A DNA stretch of 64,000 nucleotides from assembly GCA_002256435.1 (NCBI GenBank), contig NKJC01000005.1, forward strand, positions 62,001 through 126,000, read 5' to 3'. Shown here piece after piece: positions 35,089 to 43,968 of the stretch (position 1 is the first letter of the stretch; every line of letters begins with the position of its first letter). The translations under genes were made by a program, and so were the position numbers. The DNA comes from Chitinophagaceae bacterium BSSC1 (lineage in GTDB: Bacteria > Bacteroidota > Bacteroidia > Chitinophagales > Chitinophagaceae). The notes beneath the pieces were generated by a model, which was not told where the DNA came from, did not search any database, and saw only the letters and a program-made list of their open reading frames with translations.

Positions 35089-35946
35089 TTATTTTGATTT
35101 GGATTTTTTTCCCTTAACACCCTCAAGGTTTAAAAGCATGATATTCCTAAAATCAATTGGCTGACCCTCACTTTGCAACGCAATAAAACCACGGTTAAGA
35201 ATTTTGCCATCCATTTTTTGTGCCTGGTCAAAACGATTCACTACCTCTCCTCCTATTTGTGGTTTAGAATATTGCAATACTGTATCACCATTAATGATAT
35301 GCGTGATCAATGAATCTCCTAGCACAATCAACTCACCTTGTATCCATCCATCAGAAGGTAGATAAGTTTTTGAACTTGAGTTGATACAATGCCTAGTATC
35401 CAATTTGCCCTTGTAAACAATATGCGTTCCCGGTGAGCACATATTTCCAGTTGGCCTTGGTTTATTATCTGGCAAACCTGCCAGCAACTGCATTTCAATG
35501 GAGATAGGCCAGTCCTGCTCTTTAGGCATGGTGCGTGGATCCTGTGAATGATACATGACACCACTATTCAATTCAGTGTAACCAGGTGCATCTTTTCGCC
35601 ATTCGCCTGTAAAACGATATTCAAATTTTAAATGATAATAGGAAAACGGTTGTTTAAAATAGAGATGTCCAAATTGTTCATTGAATGTTTCATACTGGTC
35701 GTATCGCACTTTAATGATCCCATCTTCTACCCTAAATGTGTTACCATAATTTTCGCCTGTTTCATGATGCTGGATCTTAACAAACCAGTCTTTTAGATCT
35801 TTTCCATTGAATAATGAGATCCATTCCTGTTTGATAGATTTTTCTTGAACTTCTTTATTTGTATTGCTCAGCAAACAAAACCACAAGAATATAATTACTA
35901 TGCTATAATTGTTGCGATTAGAAAAAAAATCTAAGTATTTATACAT
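35089..35946 (-). CDS. DUF1080 (3-keto-disaccharide hydrolase-like) protein
   Basis: The 285-residue protein (start 35946, MYKYLDFF; the frame is open to 35964) has one N-terminal hydrophobic segment and then a DUF1080 beta-sandwich with EWISLFNGKDLKDWFVKI, LNSGVMYHSQD, PISIEMQLL and RGFIALQSEGQPIDFRNI. Members of this family include glycoside 3-keto hydrolases and concanavalin-like carbohydrate-binding proteins. It is the last gene of a five-gene run with eda and the uronate transporter, so a sugar-related task is likely, but the substrate is unknown. Confidence 0.75.
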   Translation of the reverse strand: MYKYLDFFSNRNNYSIVIIFLWFCLLSNTNKEVQEKSIKQEWISLFNGKDLKDWFVKIQHHETGENYGNTFRVEDGIIKVRYDQYETFNEQFGHLYFKQPFSYYHLKFEYRFTGEWRKDAPGYTELNSGVMYHSQDPRTMPKEQDWPISIEMQLLAGLPDNKPRPTGNMCSPGTHIVYKGKLDTRHCINSSSKTYLPSDGWIQGELIVLGDSLITHIINGDTVLQYSKPQIGGEVVNRFDQAQKMDGKILNRGFIALQSEGQPIDFRNIMLLNLEGVKGKKSKSK

Positions 35947-35950
35947 TCTT

Positions 35951-36427
35951 CTATTTTTTACCAATCTTACTATTCAATAACCCTCTAAGGTCATGTCTAA
36001 ACTCATCTCCCATACCATCTTTGGGAACTAGGAAAAAAGATTTGCTATCAAAGTATAGATGAAAAAAATGGGGGCTTTCAAAAAAGTTGGAGAACTTATT
36101 CCATTCCCAAAGCATTTGACCTCTCTCAGTTTCTAACAACACATTGTTGTTGTTAAAATCAATCATGAACTTGTCTTTAAAAGTGTCTGATTGATTGTAA
36201 ATCCGATTGGGCAAAAAATACCAAAAAGCAGACATGAGGAACATCCATACAACGGAGCCCAATAAAAAAGGTTCGGGTCTAATTTTCTTGGTATAAAATA
36301 AAATGGCGGCTACAATAGCAAACACATTCACCAAGATAAGCATGGTGCGTACCTCTGGTCTTTGCACAAAATGATAGCGCAAAGCTTGGATGACTTTTGA
36401 TTTTTGATAACTAAAACTCAACTGCAT
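35951..36427 (-). CDS. YcxB-like membrane protein
   Basis: The 158-residue product (start 36427, MQLSFSYQK) has two hydrophobic segments (MLILVNVFAIVAAILFY and FLLGSVVWMFLMSAFWYFL) and then a soluble C-terminal part, DKFMIDFNNNNVLLETERGQMLWEWNKFSNFFESPHFF. That C-terminal part resembles the YcxB-like domain found in small membrane proteins of unknown function. It sits between a DUF6807 gene and a DUF1080 gene in the eda run. Confidence 0.6.
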   Translation of the reverse strand: MQLSFSYQKSKVIQALRYHFVQRPEVRTMLILVNVFAIVAAILFYTKKIRPEPFLLGSVVWMFLMSAFWYFLPNRIYNQSDTFKDKFMIDFNNNNVLLETERGQMLWEWNKFSNFFESPHFFHLYFDSKSFFLVPKDGMGDEFRHDLRGLLNSKIGKK

Positions 36428-36462
36428 GGGGTAAAAGTAGTATCCCACAAGGGAATGACAAA

Positions 36463-37503
36463 TTATTTTACCTGTTGAAATTGCTTTTGCTGTGTTTGAA
36501 TTTGCTCGTTGCTCAAACGGGTTTTGCCTGTGGCGATGACAATTCTGTATTTAAAGCTAACAGATTGTCCCTTTTCTAAAGTCAGGTTCAATGATTCTTT
36601 ACCATTAGAAAAAATTTTCTGCCCCAAAGGATTGGCGGCAAACAAACCGTAATTCCTAGCATGCCAATAAGTTGGATAGCCCGGATTACTTGGATGGTCA
36701 ATGATCACAATACTGGTACTGTCAGATCCTTGTTTGCCATAGAGCAAGCACCAATCGGCCCTTGTGGCCCATACAGCATCGCCCTGTTTGCCATTACTAG
36801 CAAGATAGTTTCCTGTTACACTGCTGTCTTTTGTGGCTTTTACAACGGTTACTATGCCACTAGCGTCTGTGTATTTTTTTGATTCTAAAATGGGTAATTC
36901 CAGTTCATGCGCTACACGCAATCCCAAAAAACCATCTTTAATATCTGCAAACAAAACCGTTTCCTGTGCAGTTAGCGTTGTGGTTCTGTCTATGATGCGT
37001 TGGTTATCAGTGGTAGTAAATTCAAAACTAGTTTGTTCTTTTAACAAGACAGTTTTTGCCTGGTTATGCCAATCGGCTTCATAGCTTAATTGGCCTTTGA
37101 TACCAGATTTAATGGTACCAATTTTGCGGGTTCGCACCCAACCATAGTGTGATTTTTTATCCGCAGCAATGGCGTAAGAATTATTCCAGAAATCCAGACC
37201 GTTCACGCTTTCATAGTTCATCCAAAGACCAATATGATGCGGATGGTCAACCGGATCATTGGGTTGTGGGTTCAACGGGAAGCCCCTAGTAATGGTCTTC
37301 CCGTTGGATGCCACAATGGGATATAAAAACGGTTTTTCCAAACTGTCTGGATAGTTGAATTCCGTAAACAGTTTTCCATTAACAGTAATGGTAGCTTTCT
37401 GTTTGCTGGCGTCATGACTAATTTGAACTGGCAGTGCTTTTTGAGCATTGGTCTGTAAGCTAATCATAGCTCCCATCAGGATGGAAAAATATTTCAATCT
37501 CAT
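36463..37503 (-). CDS. DUF6807 (PmoA-like) secreted protein
   Basis: The 346-residue product (start 37503, MRLKYFSILMGAMISLQTNA with signal peptide) has the pattern QISHDASKQKATITVNGKLFTEF, DHPHHIGLWMNYESVNGLDFW and FRYRIVIATGKTRLS-like ends, typical of the PmoA/DUF6807 family of Bacteroidota and Planctomycetes. These have been tied to methane-oxygenase names by sequence only; the real function is unknown. Its start ATG overlaps the upstream transporter stop (TAATG), so it is translationally coupled to it. A periplasmic sugar-related role is suggested by context. Confidence 0.7.
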   Translation of the reverse strand: MRLKYFSILMGAMISLQTNAQKALPVQISHDASKQKATITVNGKLFTEFNYPDSLEKPFLYPIVASNGKTITRGFPLNPQPNDPVDHPHHIGLWMNYESVNGLDFWNNSYAIAADKKSHYGWVRTRKIGTIKSGIKGQLSYEADWHNQAKTVLLKEQTSFEFTTTDNQRIIDRTTTLTAQETVLFADIKDGFLGLRVAHELELPILESKKYTDASGIVTVVKATKDSSVTGNYLASNGKQGDAVWATRADWCLLYGKQGSDSTSIVIIDHPSNPGYPTYWHARNYGLFAANPLGQKIFSNGKESLNLTLEKGQSVSFKYRIVIATGKTRLSNEQIQTQQKQFQQVK

Positions 37504-39086
37504 TATAATCGTACTAGTTTTTCTTTTGGCACTAACATTTTCATAATACTCCAAGCAATTAAATAAGCAACGGCACAAAAGGAGAACATGATGGTATAGG
37601 AAGTAGACATGGAAGCCATGACTACTTGTTTTTGCATGGTTAAGAATTCAGCAAACTGTGTAGGGTTTACGGCTTCTAATTTGGCTTGTAAATCCTTAGA
37701 CAAATCAGTAACCGCCTTCTTGGTAATATCAATGGTATCGCCATATTTATCTACCAATTTCACTGTTTTAATCTGGTCAAGGAAACCACCCATACCCTTG
37801 GCTGTTGCTTGATCCATGGATTGTTTGATACCTGCAATTTTGTAGCTATCAAATAACCAACCACCTATTTTTGAAATGATTACACCTCCAAATCCACCTG
37901 CCATTCCCCCAATTCCAATCACAGAAGCGATAGATTTTTTAGGAAACATATCAGATACAGTAGTAAAGATATTGGCAGACCAAGCCTGGTGAGCAGCAGT
38001 ACCAATTCCAATTAATAGCACAGGTACCCAATAACTGATACTACCCAATGGTTGTGTTGCCAAAACAATCAATGGGATGATGGCTATCACCAACATGGCT
38101 TTCATTCTTGCATCATAAGGTTTGTGTCCTTTGTTAATGAAGTAAGTTGGAAACCATCCGCCACTAATACTTCCTATCATGGTAATACTATACAATACCG
38201 CCAAAGGTATATTCACCGCAATTCCGGTCATGCCATACTGATCTTTTAAATAACCTGGCAACCAAAACAAATAAAACCACCAAACACCATCGGTCAAGAA
38301 TTTACCAACTACAAAAGCCCAAGTTTGATTAAATCCTAATAAAACAATCCATGGCGTTTTCTCTGTTGATTTTTCATTGGCCGTTTCTTCTTCTACTTTA
38401 TCGCTATTGATATAATCCAATTCTGCTTTAGAGAGACGCTTTTGTTTGGTTGGAATTTCATAAAAAATGAACCAGAATATTAACCATACAAAACCAACGG
38501 CACCAATAATCAGAAAGGCTGATTCCCATCCCCAGTTCTCAGCAATCCAAGGCACAGACAAGGGTGCTAATACGGCTCCCACATTGGCACCAGAATTAAA
38601 GATACCTGTTGCAAAAGAGCGTTCTTTTTTGGGGAAATATTCCGCAGTGGCTTTAATAGCAGCAGGAAAGTTACCCGCTTCACCAAAACCTAATACAGCT
38701 CTAGAGATCATGAACCCTAAAATGGATACTGGTATAGCAGTTATACCAACAATACCTAACACGGCAGAAACAGTGGTTCCTACTGGAACAGCATAAGCGT
38801 GAATAATGGCACCCAAAGACCAAATAATAATGGCCCAAGCATAACCCCATTTAGTTCCCAATTTGTCAACTATTCTGCCGGCGAATAACATAGATACGGC
38901 ATATACAAATTGAAACACAGAAGTGATATTAGCATAATCAGAATTGGTCCAATTAAACTCGTGTTCCAAAGTTGTTTTCAGCAAACTCAATACTTGTCTG
39001 TCTAAGTAGTTCACCGTTGTTGCAAAGAACAACAGACCACAGACCGTCCATCTGTATTTGCCAATTTTCTCAGAGATAGTTTCCAT
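37503..39086 (-). CDS. MFS hexuronate transporter (ExuT-like)
   Basis: This is an inner-membrane importer of galacturonate or glucuronate-type sugars. The 527-residue protein has 12 hydrophobic segments, the N-terminal YRWTVCGLLFFATTVNYLDRQ of the ACS family, and AGNFPAAIKATAEYFPKKERSFATGIFNSGANVG. Length exceeds the usual ~430 residues because of a ~70-residue soluble insertion before the last TM helix (about residues 420-489). It follows eda after 5 bp. Its substrate is inferred from the locus. Confidence 0.85.
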   Translation of the reverse strand: METISEKIGKYRWTVCGLLFFATTVNYLDRQVLSLLKTTLEHEFNWTNSDYANITSVFQFVYAVSMLFAGRIVDKLGTKWGYAWAIIIWSLGAIIHAYAVPVGTTVSAVLGIVGITAIPVSILGFMISRAVLGFGEAGNFPAAIKATAEYFPKKERSFATGIFNSGANVGAVLAPLSVPWIAENWGWESAFLIIGAVGFVWLIFWFIFYEIPTKQKRLSKAELDYINSDKVEEETANEKSTEKTPWIVLLGFNQTWAFVVGKFLTDGVWWFYLFWLPGYLKDQYGMTGIAVNIPLAVLYSITMIGSISGGWFPTYFINKGHKPYDARMKAMLVIAIIPLIVLATQPLGSISYWVPVLLIGIGTAAHQAWSANIFTTVSDMFPKKSIASVIGIGGMAGGFGGVIISKIGGWLFDSYKIAGIKQSMDQATAKGMGGFLDQIKTVKLVDKYGDTIDITKKAVTDLSKDLQAKLEAVNPTQFAEFLTMQKQVVMASMSTSYTIMFSFCAVAYLIAWSIMKMLVPKEKLVRL

Positions 39087-39091
39087 AAGGC

Positions 39092-39760
39092 TTATTTGGG
39101 GGATTTGATAGATTTAACAATCTCAAGCGCTTTCACGGTATCAATGGCAATTTGCTCATAGTTCTGAGCTTCTAATAATTGCTTGGTAATTAGTTTACTT
39201 CCCATTCCTACTGCACAAACACCGGCTTTAAACCATCCACCAATATTATCCTTGTCTAATTCAACACCACCTGTTGGCATGAACAACAATCCAGGAAAAA
39301 TCTCTTTGATAGCAGACAAAAATCCAGGTCCAAGAATATTTCCAGGAAATAGTTTGATCATTTTGGCACCCATGGTTTCTGCTTGGATAATTTCTGTTGG
39401 AGTCATACATCCTGGCACCCAAAGCATATTGTGTTGGTCGGCTGTTTTAGCTACTGACTCTACCAAACCCGGAGAAATAATATAATCGGCACCTGCATCA
39501 ATAAAGGTCTTAGCCATCTCTGCATTCTTAATGGTACCAATACCTAAATACATACCTTTTAACTCAGTATCACAAACCTTGCGCATTTCTTTAAAATTGG
39601 TCAATGCTGCCGCACCACGATTGGTATACTCTACAGCACGAATGCCTGCTTCATACAAAGCTTTTAATACACCAATACTTACGTTGGTATCCTTATAAAA
39701 ATAAAGGGGTAAAATACCTTGTTCAGGAATCAAATCAAGGATGGCTGCTTTCTTTTCCAT
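39092..39760 (-). CDS. eda: KDPG/KHG aldolase
   Basis: Eda cleaves 2-keto-3-deoxy-6-phosphogluconate to pyruvate and glyceraldehyde 3-phosphate, the final step of the uronate route. The 222-residue product has the Schiff-base lysine region AKMIKLFPGN, the GIRAVEYTNRG catalytic loop, and LGIGTIKNAEMAKTFIDAGADYIISPG. It is the first gene of the minus-strand run eda-transporter-DUF6807-YcxB-DUF1080, downstream of the operator at 39818-39835. Confidence 0.93.
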   Translation of the reverse strand: MEKKAAILDLIPEQGILPLYFYKDTNVSIGVLKALYEAGIRAVEYTNRGAAALTNFKEMRKVCDTELKGMYLGIGTIKNAEMAKTFIDAGADYIISPGLVESVAKTADQHNMLWVPGCMTPTEIIQAETMGAKMIKLFPGNILGPGFLSAIKEIFPGLLFMPTGGVELDKDNIGGWFKAGVCAVGMGSKLITKQLLEAQNYEQIAIDTVKALEIVKSIKSPK

Positions 39761-39817
39761 ATGGCTATTTTTTGATAGGCAATGTAAGTTTGAATTGCTA
39801 AAAATAAACCATTTTAG

Positions 39818-39835
39818 TACGCAATCGTTTGCGTA
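39818..39835. promoter_or_regulatory. LacI-type operator between eda and kdgK
   Basis: The 18-mer TACGCAATCGTTTGCGTA has arms TACGCAA and TTGCGTA around a central CG; 16 of 18 positions are palindromic. This form, with a central CG, is that of LacI-family sites. It lies 58 bp before eda (minus) and 121 bp before kdgK (plus), so it can govern both divergent units. Related sites occur at 45716-45733 and 61713-61730. Confidence 0.8.
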
Positions 39836-39955
39836 TTTTTTGTCCTATTTCAAGCACGTTTTTTTCTCCCGCCACAGATAATTGACCAACTTCGCAACGA
39901 GTCTTTGAAGATAAGATGATTCACCCTAACCTCTACAATTAAAAAAACGATTGAC

Positions 39956-40981
39956 ATGTCTAAAAAAGTTGTAACGCTCGGAGAAATCATGATGCGTCTC
40001 TCCACACCCGGTTTTGAAAGGTTTGTACAAAGCGACAGTTTTGACGTCACTTATGGTGGCGGTGAAGCAAACGTAGCTGTAGCACTTAGCAATTATGGAT
40101 TGGATGGTGTATTTGTGACTAAGGTTCCAGACAATGCACTTGGTCAGGCAGCCATCAACCATATCCGCAGATACGGTGTAGATACTCAGTTCATTGCCCG
40201 TGGTGGTAAACGTTTGGGAATCTATTTCTTGGAAACAGGCGCTTCTATGCGTGCTTCTCAAGTAATCTATGACCGTGCAGGCGCTTCTATTGCAGACGTT
40301 GACATTAGTGAATTTGACTTTGACAAAATTTTGGAAGGCGCAAGTTGGTTCCATACCACTGGTATTACACCAGCGCTAAGTGATAAAGCTGCTGAGTTAA
40401 CACTTGCTGCTTTAAAAGCTGCTAAAGCAAAAGGCATTACTACCAGTATTGACTTGAATTACCGCAAGAAATTGTGGAGCAAGGAAAAAGCAAGAGAAGT
40501 AATGACCAAGCTTTGCCAATATGTAGACGTTTGTATTGGTAATGAAGAAGACGCAGATACTACTTTAGGATTTAAAGCAGAAGGTACTGACGTAACCAAG
40601 GGTGAATTAAACCTTGATGGTTATAAGAGTGTGTTCAAACAAATGAAAGAAAAGTTTGGATTTAAATACATTGCTTCTACTTTACGTGAAAGCCATAGTG
40701 CTTCTGACAATGGTTGGAGTGCCTTGGTATATGATGGTACAGAATTCTATCATAGCAGACAATATGAAGTACGTATTGTTGACCGTGTAGGTAGCGGCGA
40801 TTCATTCGCAAGTGGTTTCATCTATGGTTTAGTGAGCGGCATGCCAATGCCAGAAGCTGCCGAATTTGGTGTAGCTGCATCTGCCATCAAACATACTATT
40901 CCAGGAGACTTGAACCACGCAACTTTAACCGAGGTTAAAGAATTGATGAAGGGTGATGGTAGCGGAAGGGTACAACGTTAA
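39956..40981 (+). CDS. kdgK: 2-keto-3-deoxygluconate kinase (copy 1)
   Basis: KdgK phosphorylates 2-keto-3-deoxygluconate to KDPG. The 341-residue PfkB-family product has VTLGEIMMRLSTPGFERF, the sugar-binding YGGGEANVAVALSNYG and the catalytic motif RVGSGDSFASGFIYG. It is divergent from eda. The next gene, yhcH-like, follows in 18 bp. A second KDG-kinase-like gene lies at 42945-43952; both are complete. Confidence 0.9.
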   Translation: MSKKVVTLGEIMMRLSTPGFERFVQSDSFDVTYGGGEANVAVALSNYGLDGVFVTKVPDNALGQAAINHIRRYGVDTQFIARGGKRLGIYFLETGASMRASQVIYDRAGASIADVDISEFDFDKILEGASWFHTTGITPALSDKAAELTLAALKAAKAKGITTSIDLNYRKKLWSKEKAREVMTKLCQYVDVCIGNEEDADTTLGFKAEGTDVTKGELNLDGYKSVFKQMKEKFGFKYIASTLRESHSASDNGWSALVYDGTEFYHSRQYEVRIVDRVGSGDSFASGFIYGLVSGMPMPEAAEFGVAASAIKHTIPGDLNHATLTEVKELMKGDGSGRVQR

Positions 40982-40999
40982 TCTTTCAAAACAAGCATC

Positions 41000-41452
41000 A
41001 TGATTGTAGACAGCATCAACAACGGATCAAAATACGCTTCCCTGCATCCACATTTTGCAAAAGCATTTGAATTCATCAACAATACTGACTTAGCTGCTCT
41101 TGAAGTAGGCAAGTTTGATATTGATGGTGATAATATAAGAGGCATTGTTTCTGACAAAGAAGGTACTACAGCTGAAGCTAGTATTGCCAAATTTGAATGC
41201 CACAATGCACATATTGATATTCAGGTTTGCATTCGTGGAAAAGAAACCCTTGGATGGAAACCAAGAAGCAGTTGTCAGTCTCAACGTGGAGAGTACAATC
41301 CGGAAAAGGATGTATTGTTCTATGATGACGCACCTGATATGTATTTTGGTTTAACCAATGGGCAGTTTGCCATCTTCTATCCAGAAGACGTGCACGCACC
41401 AATGATTGGAACTGAAGCCATTAAAAAACTAGTGATCAAAGTTCGTTTGTAG
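41000..41452 (+). CDS. YhcH/YjgK/YiaL family protein
   Basis: The 150-residue product is a beta-barrel-like DUF386 protein with IRGIVSDKEGTTAEASIAKFECHNAHIDIQVCIRGKETLGW and FAIFYPEDVHAPMIG. The His/Glu residues are set as metal ligands. Family members are linked to sialic acid and hexuronate loci and may act as sugar epimerases or anomerases; the activity here is unproven. It follows kdgK on the same transcript and ends in a strong terminator. Confidence 0.85.
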   Translation: MIVDSINNGSKYASLHPHFAKAFEFINNTDLAALEVGKFDIDGDNIRGIVSDKEGTTAEASIAKFECHNAHIDIQVCIRGKETLGWKPRSSCQSQRGEYNPEKDVLFYDDAPDMYFGLTNGQFAIFYPEDVHAPMIGTEAIKKLVIKVRL

Positions 41453-41473
41453 TTTAAATAGCAGTGAGTGCTT

Positions 41474-41513
41474 CGCACCTTGTACATAGCGGTACAGGGT
41501 GCGATTTTTTTTT
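41474..41513 (+). terminator. Terminator of kdgK-yhcH
   Basis: Arms CGCACCTTGTAC (41474-41485) and GTACAGGGTGCG (41492-41503) with one G-U pair, 6-nt loop, then a run of nine T at 41505-41513. Confidence 0.9.
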
Positions 41514-41552
41514 GGGGGATAGTTGTATCTTGGTTTTGCAATATTCCCTATT

Positions 41553-42380
41553 ATGCAACCGGTATTCATTCAACCTAAACCTGCTTTGAAAGAATTGGTG
41601 AACCATTATATGGTTTTCCATACCAACTTTCCAAAGGACCAACCGGCACCTTGCATTTTATTACCACCCTTACCCGAACAATGTTTGTTGTTTTATCCAC
41701 TTGACCCCGTAGATGCCAATTATTTGTTGGCCAATAAACAAATGCGATTATATACTTGCTGTTTGGTTGGCCCTCAAACCAATACCATAAAACTTCAATT
41801 GGGTCACCAACATGTTGTAATCAAAGTATCTTTTCAACCAGGTGGTTTGTATAGATTGCTAGGTATTCCCATGCAGGAATTATTACAAGTAGAGGCTTTT
41901 AATGCAAGTGATTTCCTTGGAAATCTAATCATAGAATTACAGAACCAAATTTGGGAATCTGAGAACTTTCTTCAGATGGTTAATCAAATAGAGGAAGCGT
42001 TACTTAAGTTTAGTAAAAGGCTAAAGGAAAAATTACCCATTGATCAGGTTTTACAGAATATGTTACATGCAGGTGGATTAATGAGTATGGATAAAGCCGC
42101 GTCTGATGCCTGTTTGAGCATTAGACAGTTTGAACGTCAATTCAAACAACGCATTGGTCTTTCTCCAAAATTTTATTCTCGCTTAATTAGATTCTCTAAT
42201 GCTTGGATCTTAAAAGAAAACCAACCCAATATTACTTGGACGGCTATTGCACATCAAACTGGTTATTTTGACCAAATGCACTTGATTCGTGATTTTAAGG
42301 AGTTTGCGGCGGTAAACCCCAAACAAATTGAACAGGCTTTATTAGAAATGCCCTTTAACCCTAGAAATAGGTATCAATAA
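41553..42380 (+). CDS. AraC family transcriptional regulator
   Basis: The 275-residue protein (start 41553, MQPVFIQPK) has an N-terminal DUF6597-like sensing region with KVSFQPGGLYRLLGIPMQELL, and a C-terminal two-helix-turn-helix AraC domain from about residue 170 (MSMDKAASDACLSIRQFERQFKQRIGLSPKFYSRLIRF). It lies between kdgK-yhcH and the DUF4440 gene. It may regulate the following DUF4440 gene or the uronate locus; neither is shown. A TATCTTGG -7-like box precedes it. Confidence 0.85.
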   Translation: MQPVFIQPKPALKELVNHYMVFHTNFPKDQPAPCILLPPLPEQCLLFYPLDPVDANYLLANKQMRLYTCCLVGPQTNTIKLQLGHQHVVIKVSFQPGGLYRLLGIPMQELLQVEAFNASDFLGNLIIELQNQIWESENFLQMVNQIEEALLKFSKRLKEKLPIDQVLQNMLHAGGLMSMDKAASDACLSIRQFERQFKQRIGLSPKFYSRLIRFSNAWILKENQPNITWTAIAHQTGYFDQMHLIRDFKEFAAVNPKQIEQALLEMPFNPRNRYQ

Positions 42381-42442
42381 AAGAATGTCGTTTTTATACT
42401 ATTTCTACCCTTGCAATGGAAATAGTTTTGAAATAAAAACAC

Positions 42443-42943
42443 ATGAAAAAGATTTTAATGCTCTCTGCCTTTTTATTACCCTTGATTGGATTTGCACAAA
42501 ATATTGCTGCCGACACAAAAGCCGTTGATCAAAAAGTGGATGAATTAATTGCCAGTTGGAACAATCATGATTATTCAGACATGGTCAATTATTCAACCGA
42601 AGATTGTGACTGGGTAAATGTAAAAGGTATGTGGTGGAAGGGTAGAAAAGAAGTAGAATATGCCCATCAAGTTTTTCACCAAACCATTTTCAAAACAGTT
42701 GTTTTGAAGAAAAACAGCACTACTATTCGTTTTATTACAAAAGACGTTGCCATTGTGCATTTGTCTTGGAGAACCGGCGCGTTTACAACCCCTAGTGGTA
42801 ATCAAATGCCTGAAGGCGATGACTTGGCCACCTTGGTCTATGTAAAAAAATCTGGTAAGTGGTTATTGACTGCTGCAGAAAATGTAAACGTGATAGAAGC
42901 TTCCCAAAAAAGCAATCCTGTGTTGAAAATGCCCAAATCTTAA
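42443..42943 (+). CDS. SgcJ/EcaC-type DUF4440 secreted protein
   Basis: The 166-residue product has a signal peptide (MKKILMLSAFLLPLIGFAQ) and an NTF2-like DUF4440/SnoaL fold: DELIASWNNHDYSDMVNYSTEDCDWVN, GRKEVEYAHQVFH, and GDDLATLVYVKKSGKWLLTAAENV. Family members bind small molecules or act as enzymes of diverse kinds; function unknown. It follows the AraC-type gene by 62 bp and is tail-to-tail with kdgK2 (1 bp between stops). Confidence 0.75.
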   Translation: MKKILMLSAFLLPLIGFAQNIAADTKAVDQKVDELIASWNNHDYSDMVNYSTEDCDWVNVKGMWWKGRKEVEYAHQVFHQTIFKTVVLKKNSTTIRFITKDVAIVHLSWRTGAFTTPSGNQMPEGDDLATLVYVKKSGKWLLTAAENVNVIEASQKSNPVLKMPKS

Positions 42944-42944
42944 T

Positions 42945-43952
42945 TTATAAACCAGCTTCTACTTGAAGTACTTCTTGTTCTGTGGCGTCGCCCTGTTCTT
43001 GTAATTTACCAAAAGCAGCGGCGGCGGCATAGTTCAATAATTCTTGGGGATCATCATGATGGGTATAGAATCCATAAATCAAACCTGCCATAAAGCAGTC
43101 ACCACTACCAGAGCGGTCTACTACCCCTTTACAAGTAAATTCTTTGGAGAGATAGGAATGATGTCCCATTTGCAAAGTGGTATAATACAAGATTTGCTCT
43201 TCATTGCTATCAAAGCGATAGGTATTAGCAACCGCTTTACAATTGGGAAACAGTTCCATGATGGCTACTGATGTTTTAGCAGCATGGTCTATATAAGCTT
43301 GTTTTGATTGGTGTGTGTGTATCTGCTCATCTACTTCAATTCCTAACAAACTATTGGCACTCCAAATATTACCCATGATCACTGTGCAATACTGAACCAA
43401 TTGGGGCATAATTTCTTTGGGATCCTTTCCATACTTCCAAAGTTTGGATCTATAGTTTAAGTCAACTGAAATTTGCAATCCCTTTCTAGAAGCTTCTTGC
43501 AATGCTTCTAAACAAACATCGGCAATGGATTGATTCAGCGCAGGGCTGATGGCCGTAAAATGAAACCAACTAACACCTTCAAATACTTTTTCCCAATCAA
43601 CCATTCCTGTTTTTAATTCAGAAAAGGAGGAGCGTTCTCTATCATAGACCACTCCTCCTTTAATATCGGCCCCCGTTTCTAAATAGTATAAACCAATACG
43701 GCTTCCTGCTAACATAATAGCACTGGTGTCAATATGCCTAGCGTCTAGGTACTGAATCACGTATTGACTCATGAAGTTTTCTGGCAAGACGGTACAATAG
43801 CGCACAGGAATATTCCATCCGGCCAAAGCCGTGGCCACATTGGCTTCAGCTCCACCTACAAACAACTTCATGGGTTGTTTTTGCCTGGCGTCTTTTGTTG
43901 AGGAGGGTGAAATGCGTAATAGCAATTCACCCATACACAAAACCTTATTCAT
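42945..43952 (-). CDS. PfkB-family KDG kinase (copy 2)
   Basis: The 335-residue sugar kinase has VLCMGELLLRISPSS, VGGAEANVATALAGWNIP and the catalytic VDRSGSGDCFMAGLIYGF. It is most like 2-keto-3-deoxygluconate kinases and shares clear identity with copy 1 (39956-40981), with the change from GSGDSF to GSGDCF. It is the last gene of kduD-kduI-kdgK2 (16 bp after kduI), so it likely phosphorylates the KDG formed from unsaturated uronates. Another 2-keto sugar as substrate is possible. Confidence 0.85.
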   Translation of the reverse strand: MNKVLCMGELLLRISPSSTKDARQKQPMKLFVGGAEANVATALAGWNIPVRYCTVLPENFMSQYVIQYLDARHIDTSAIMLAGSRIGLYYLETGADIKGGVVYDRERSSFSELKTGMVDWEKVFEGVSWFHFTAISPALNQSIADVCLEALQEASRKGLQISVDLNYRSKLWKYGKDPKEIMPQLVQYCTVIMGNIWSANSLLGIEVDEQIHTHQSKQAYIDHAAKTSVAIMELFPNCKAVANTYRFDSNEEQILYYTTLQMGHHSYLSKEFTCKGVVDRSGSGDCFMAGLIYGFYTHHDDPQELLNYAAAAAFGKLQEQGDATEQEVLQVEAGL

Positions 43953-43968
43953 CAGTAATGATTATACA

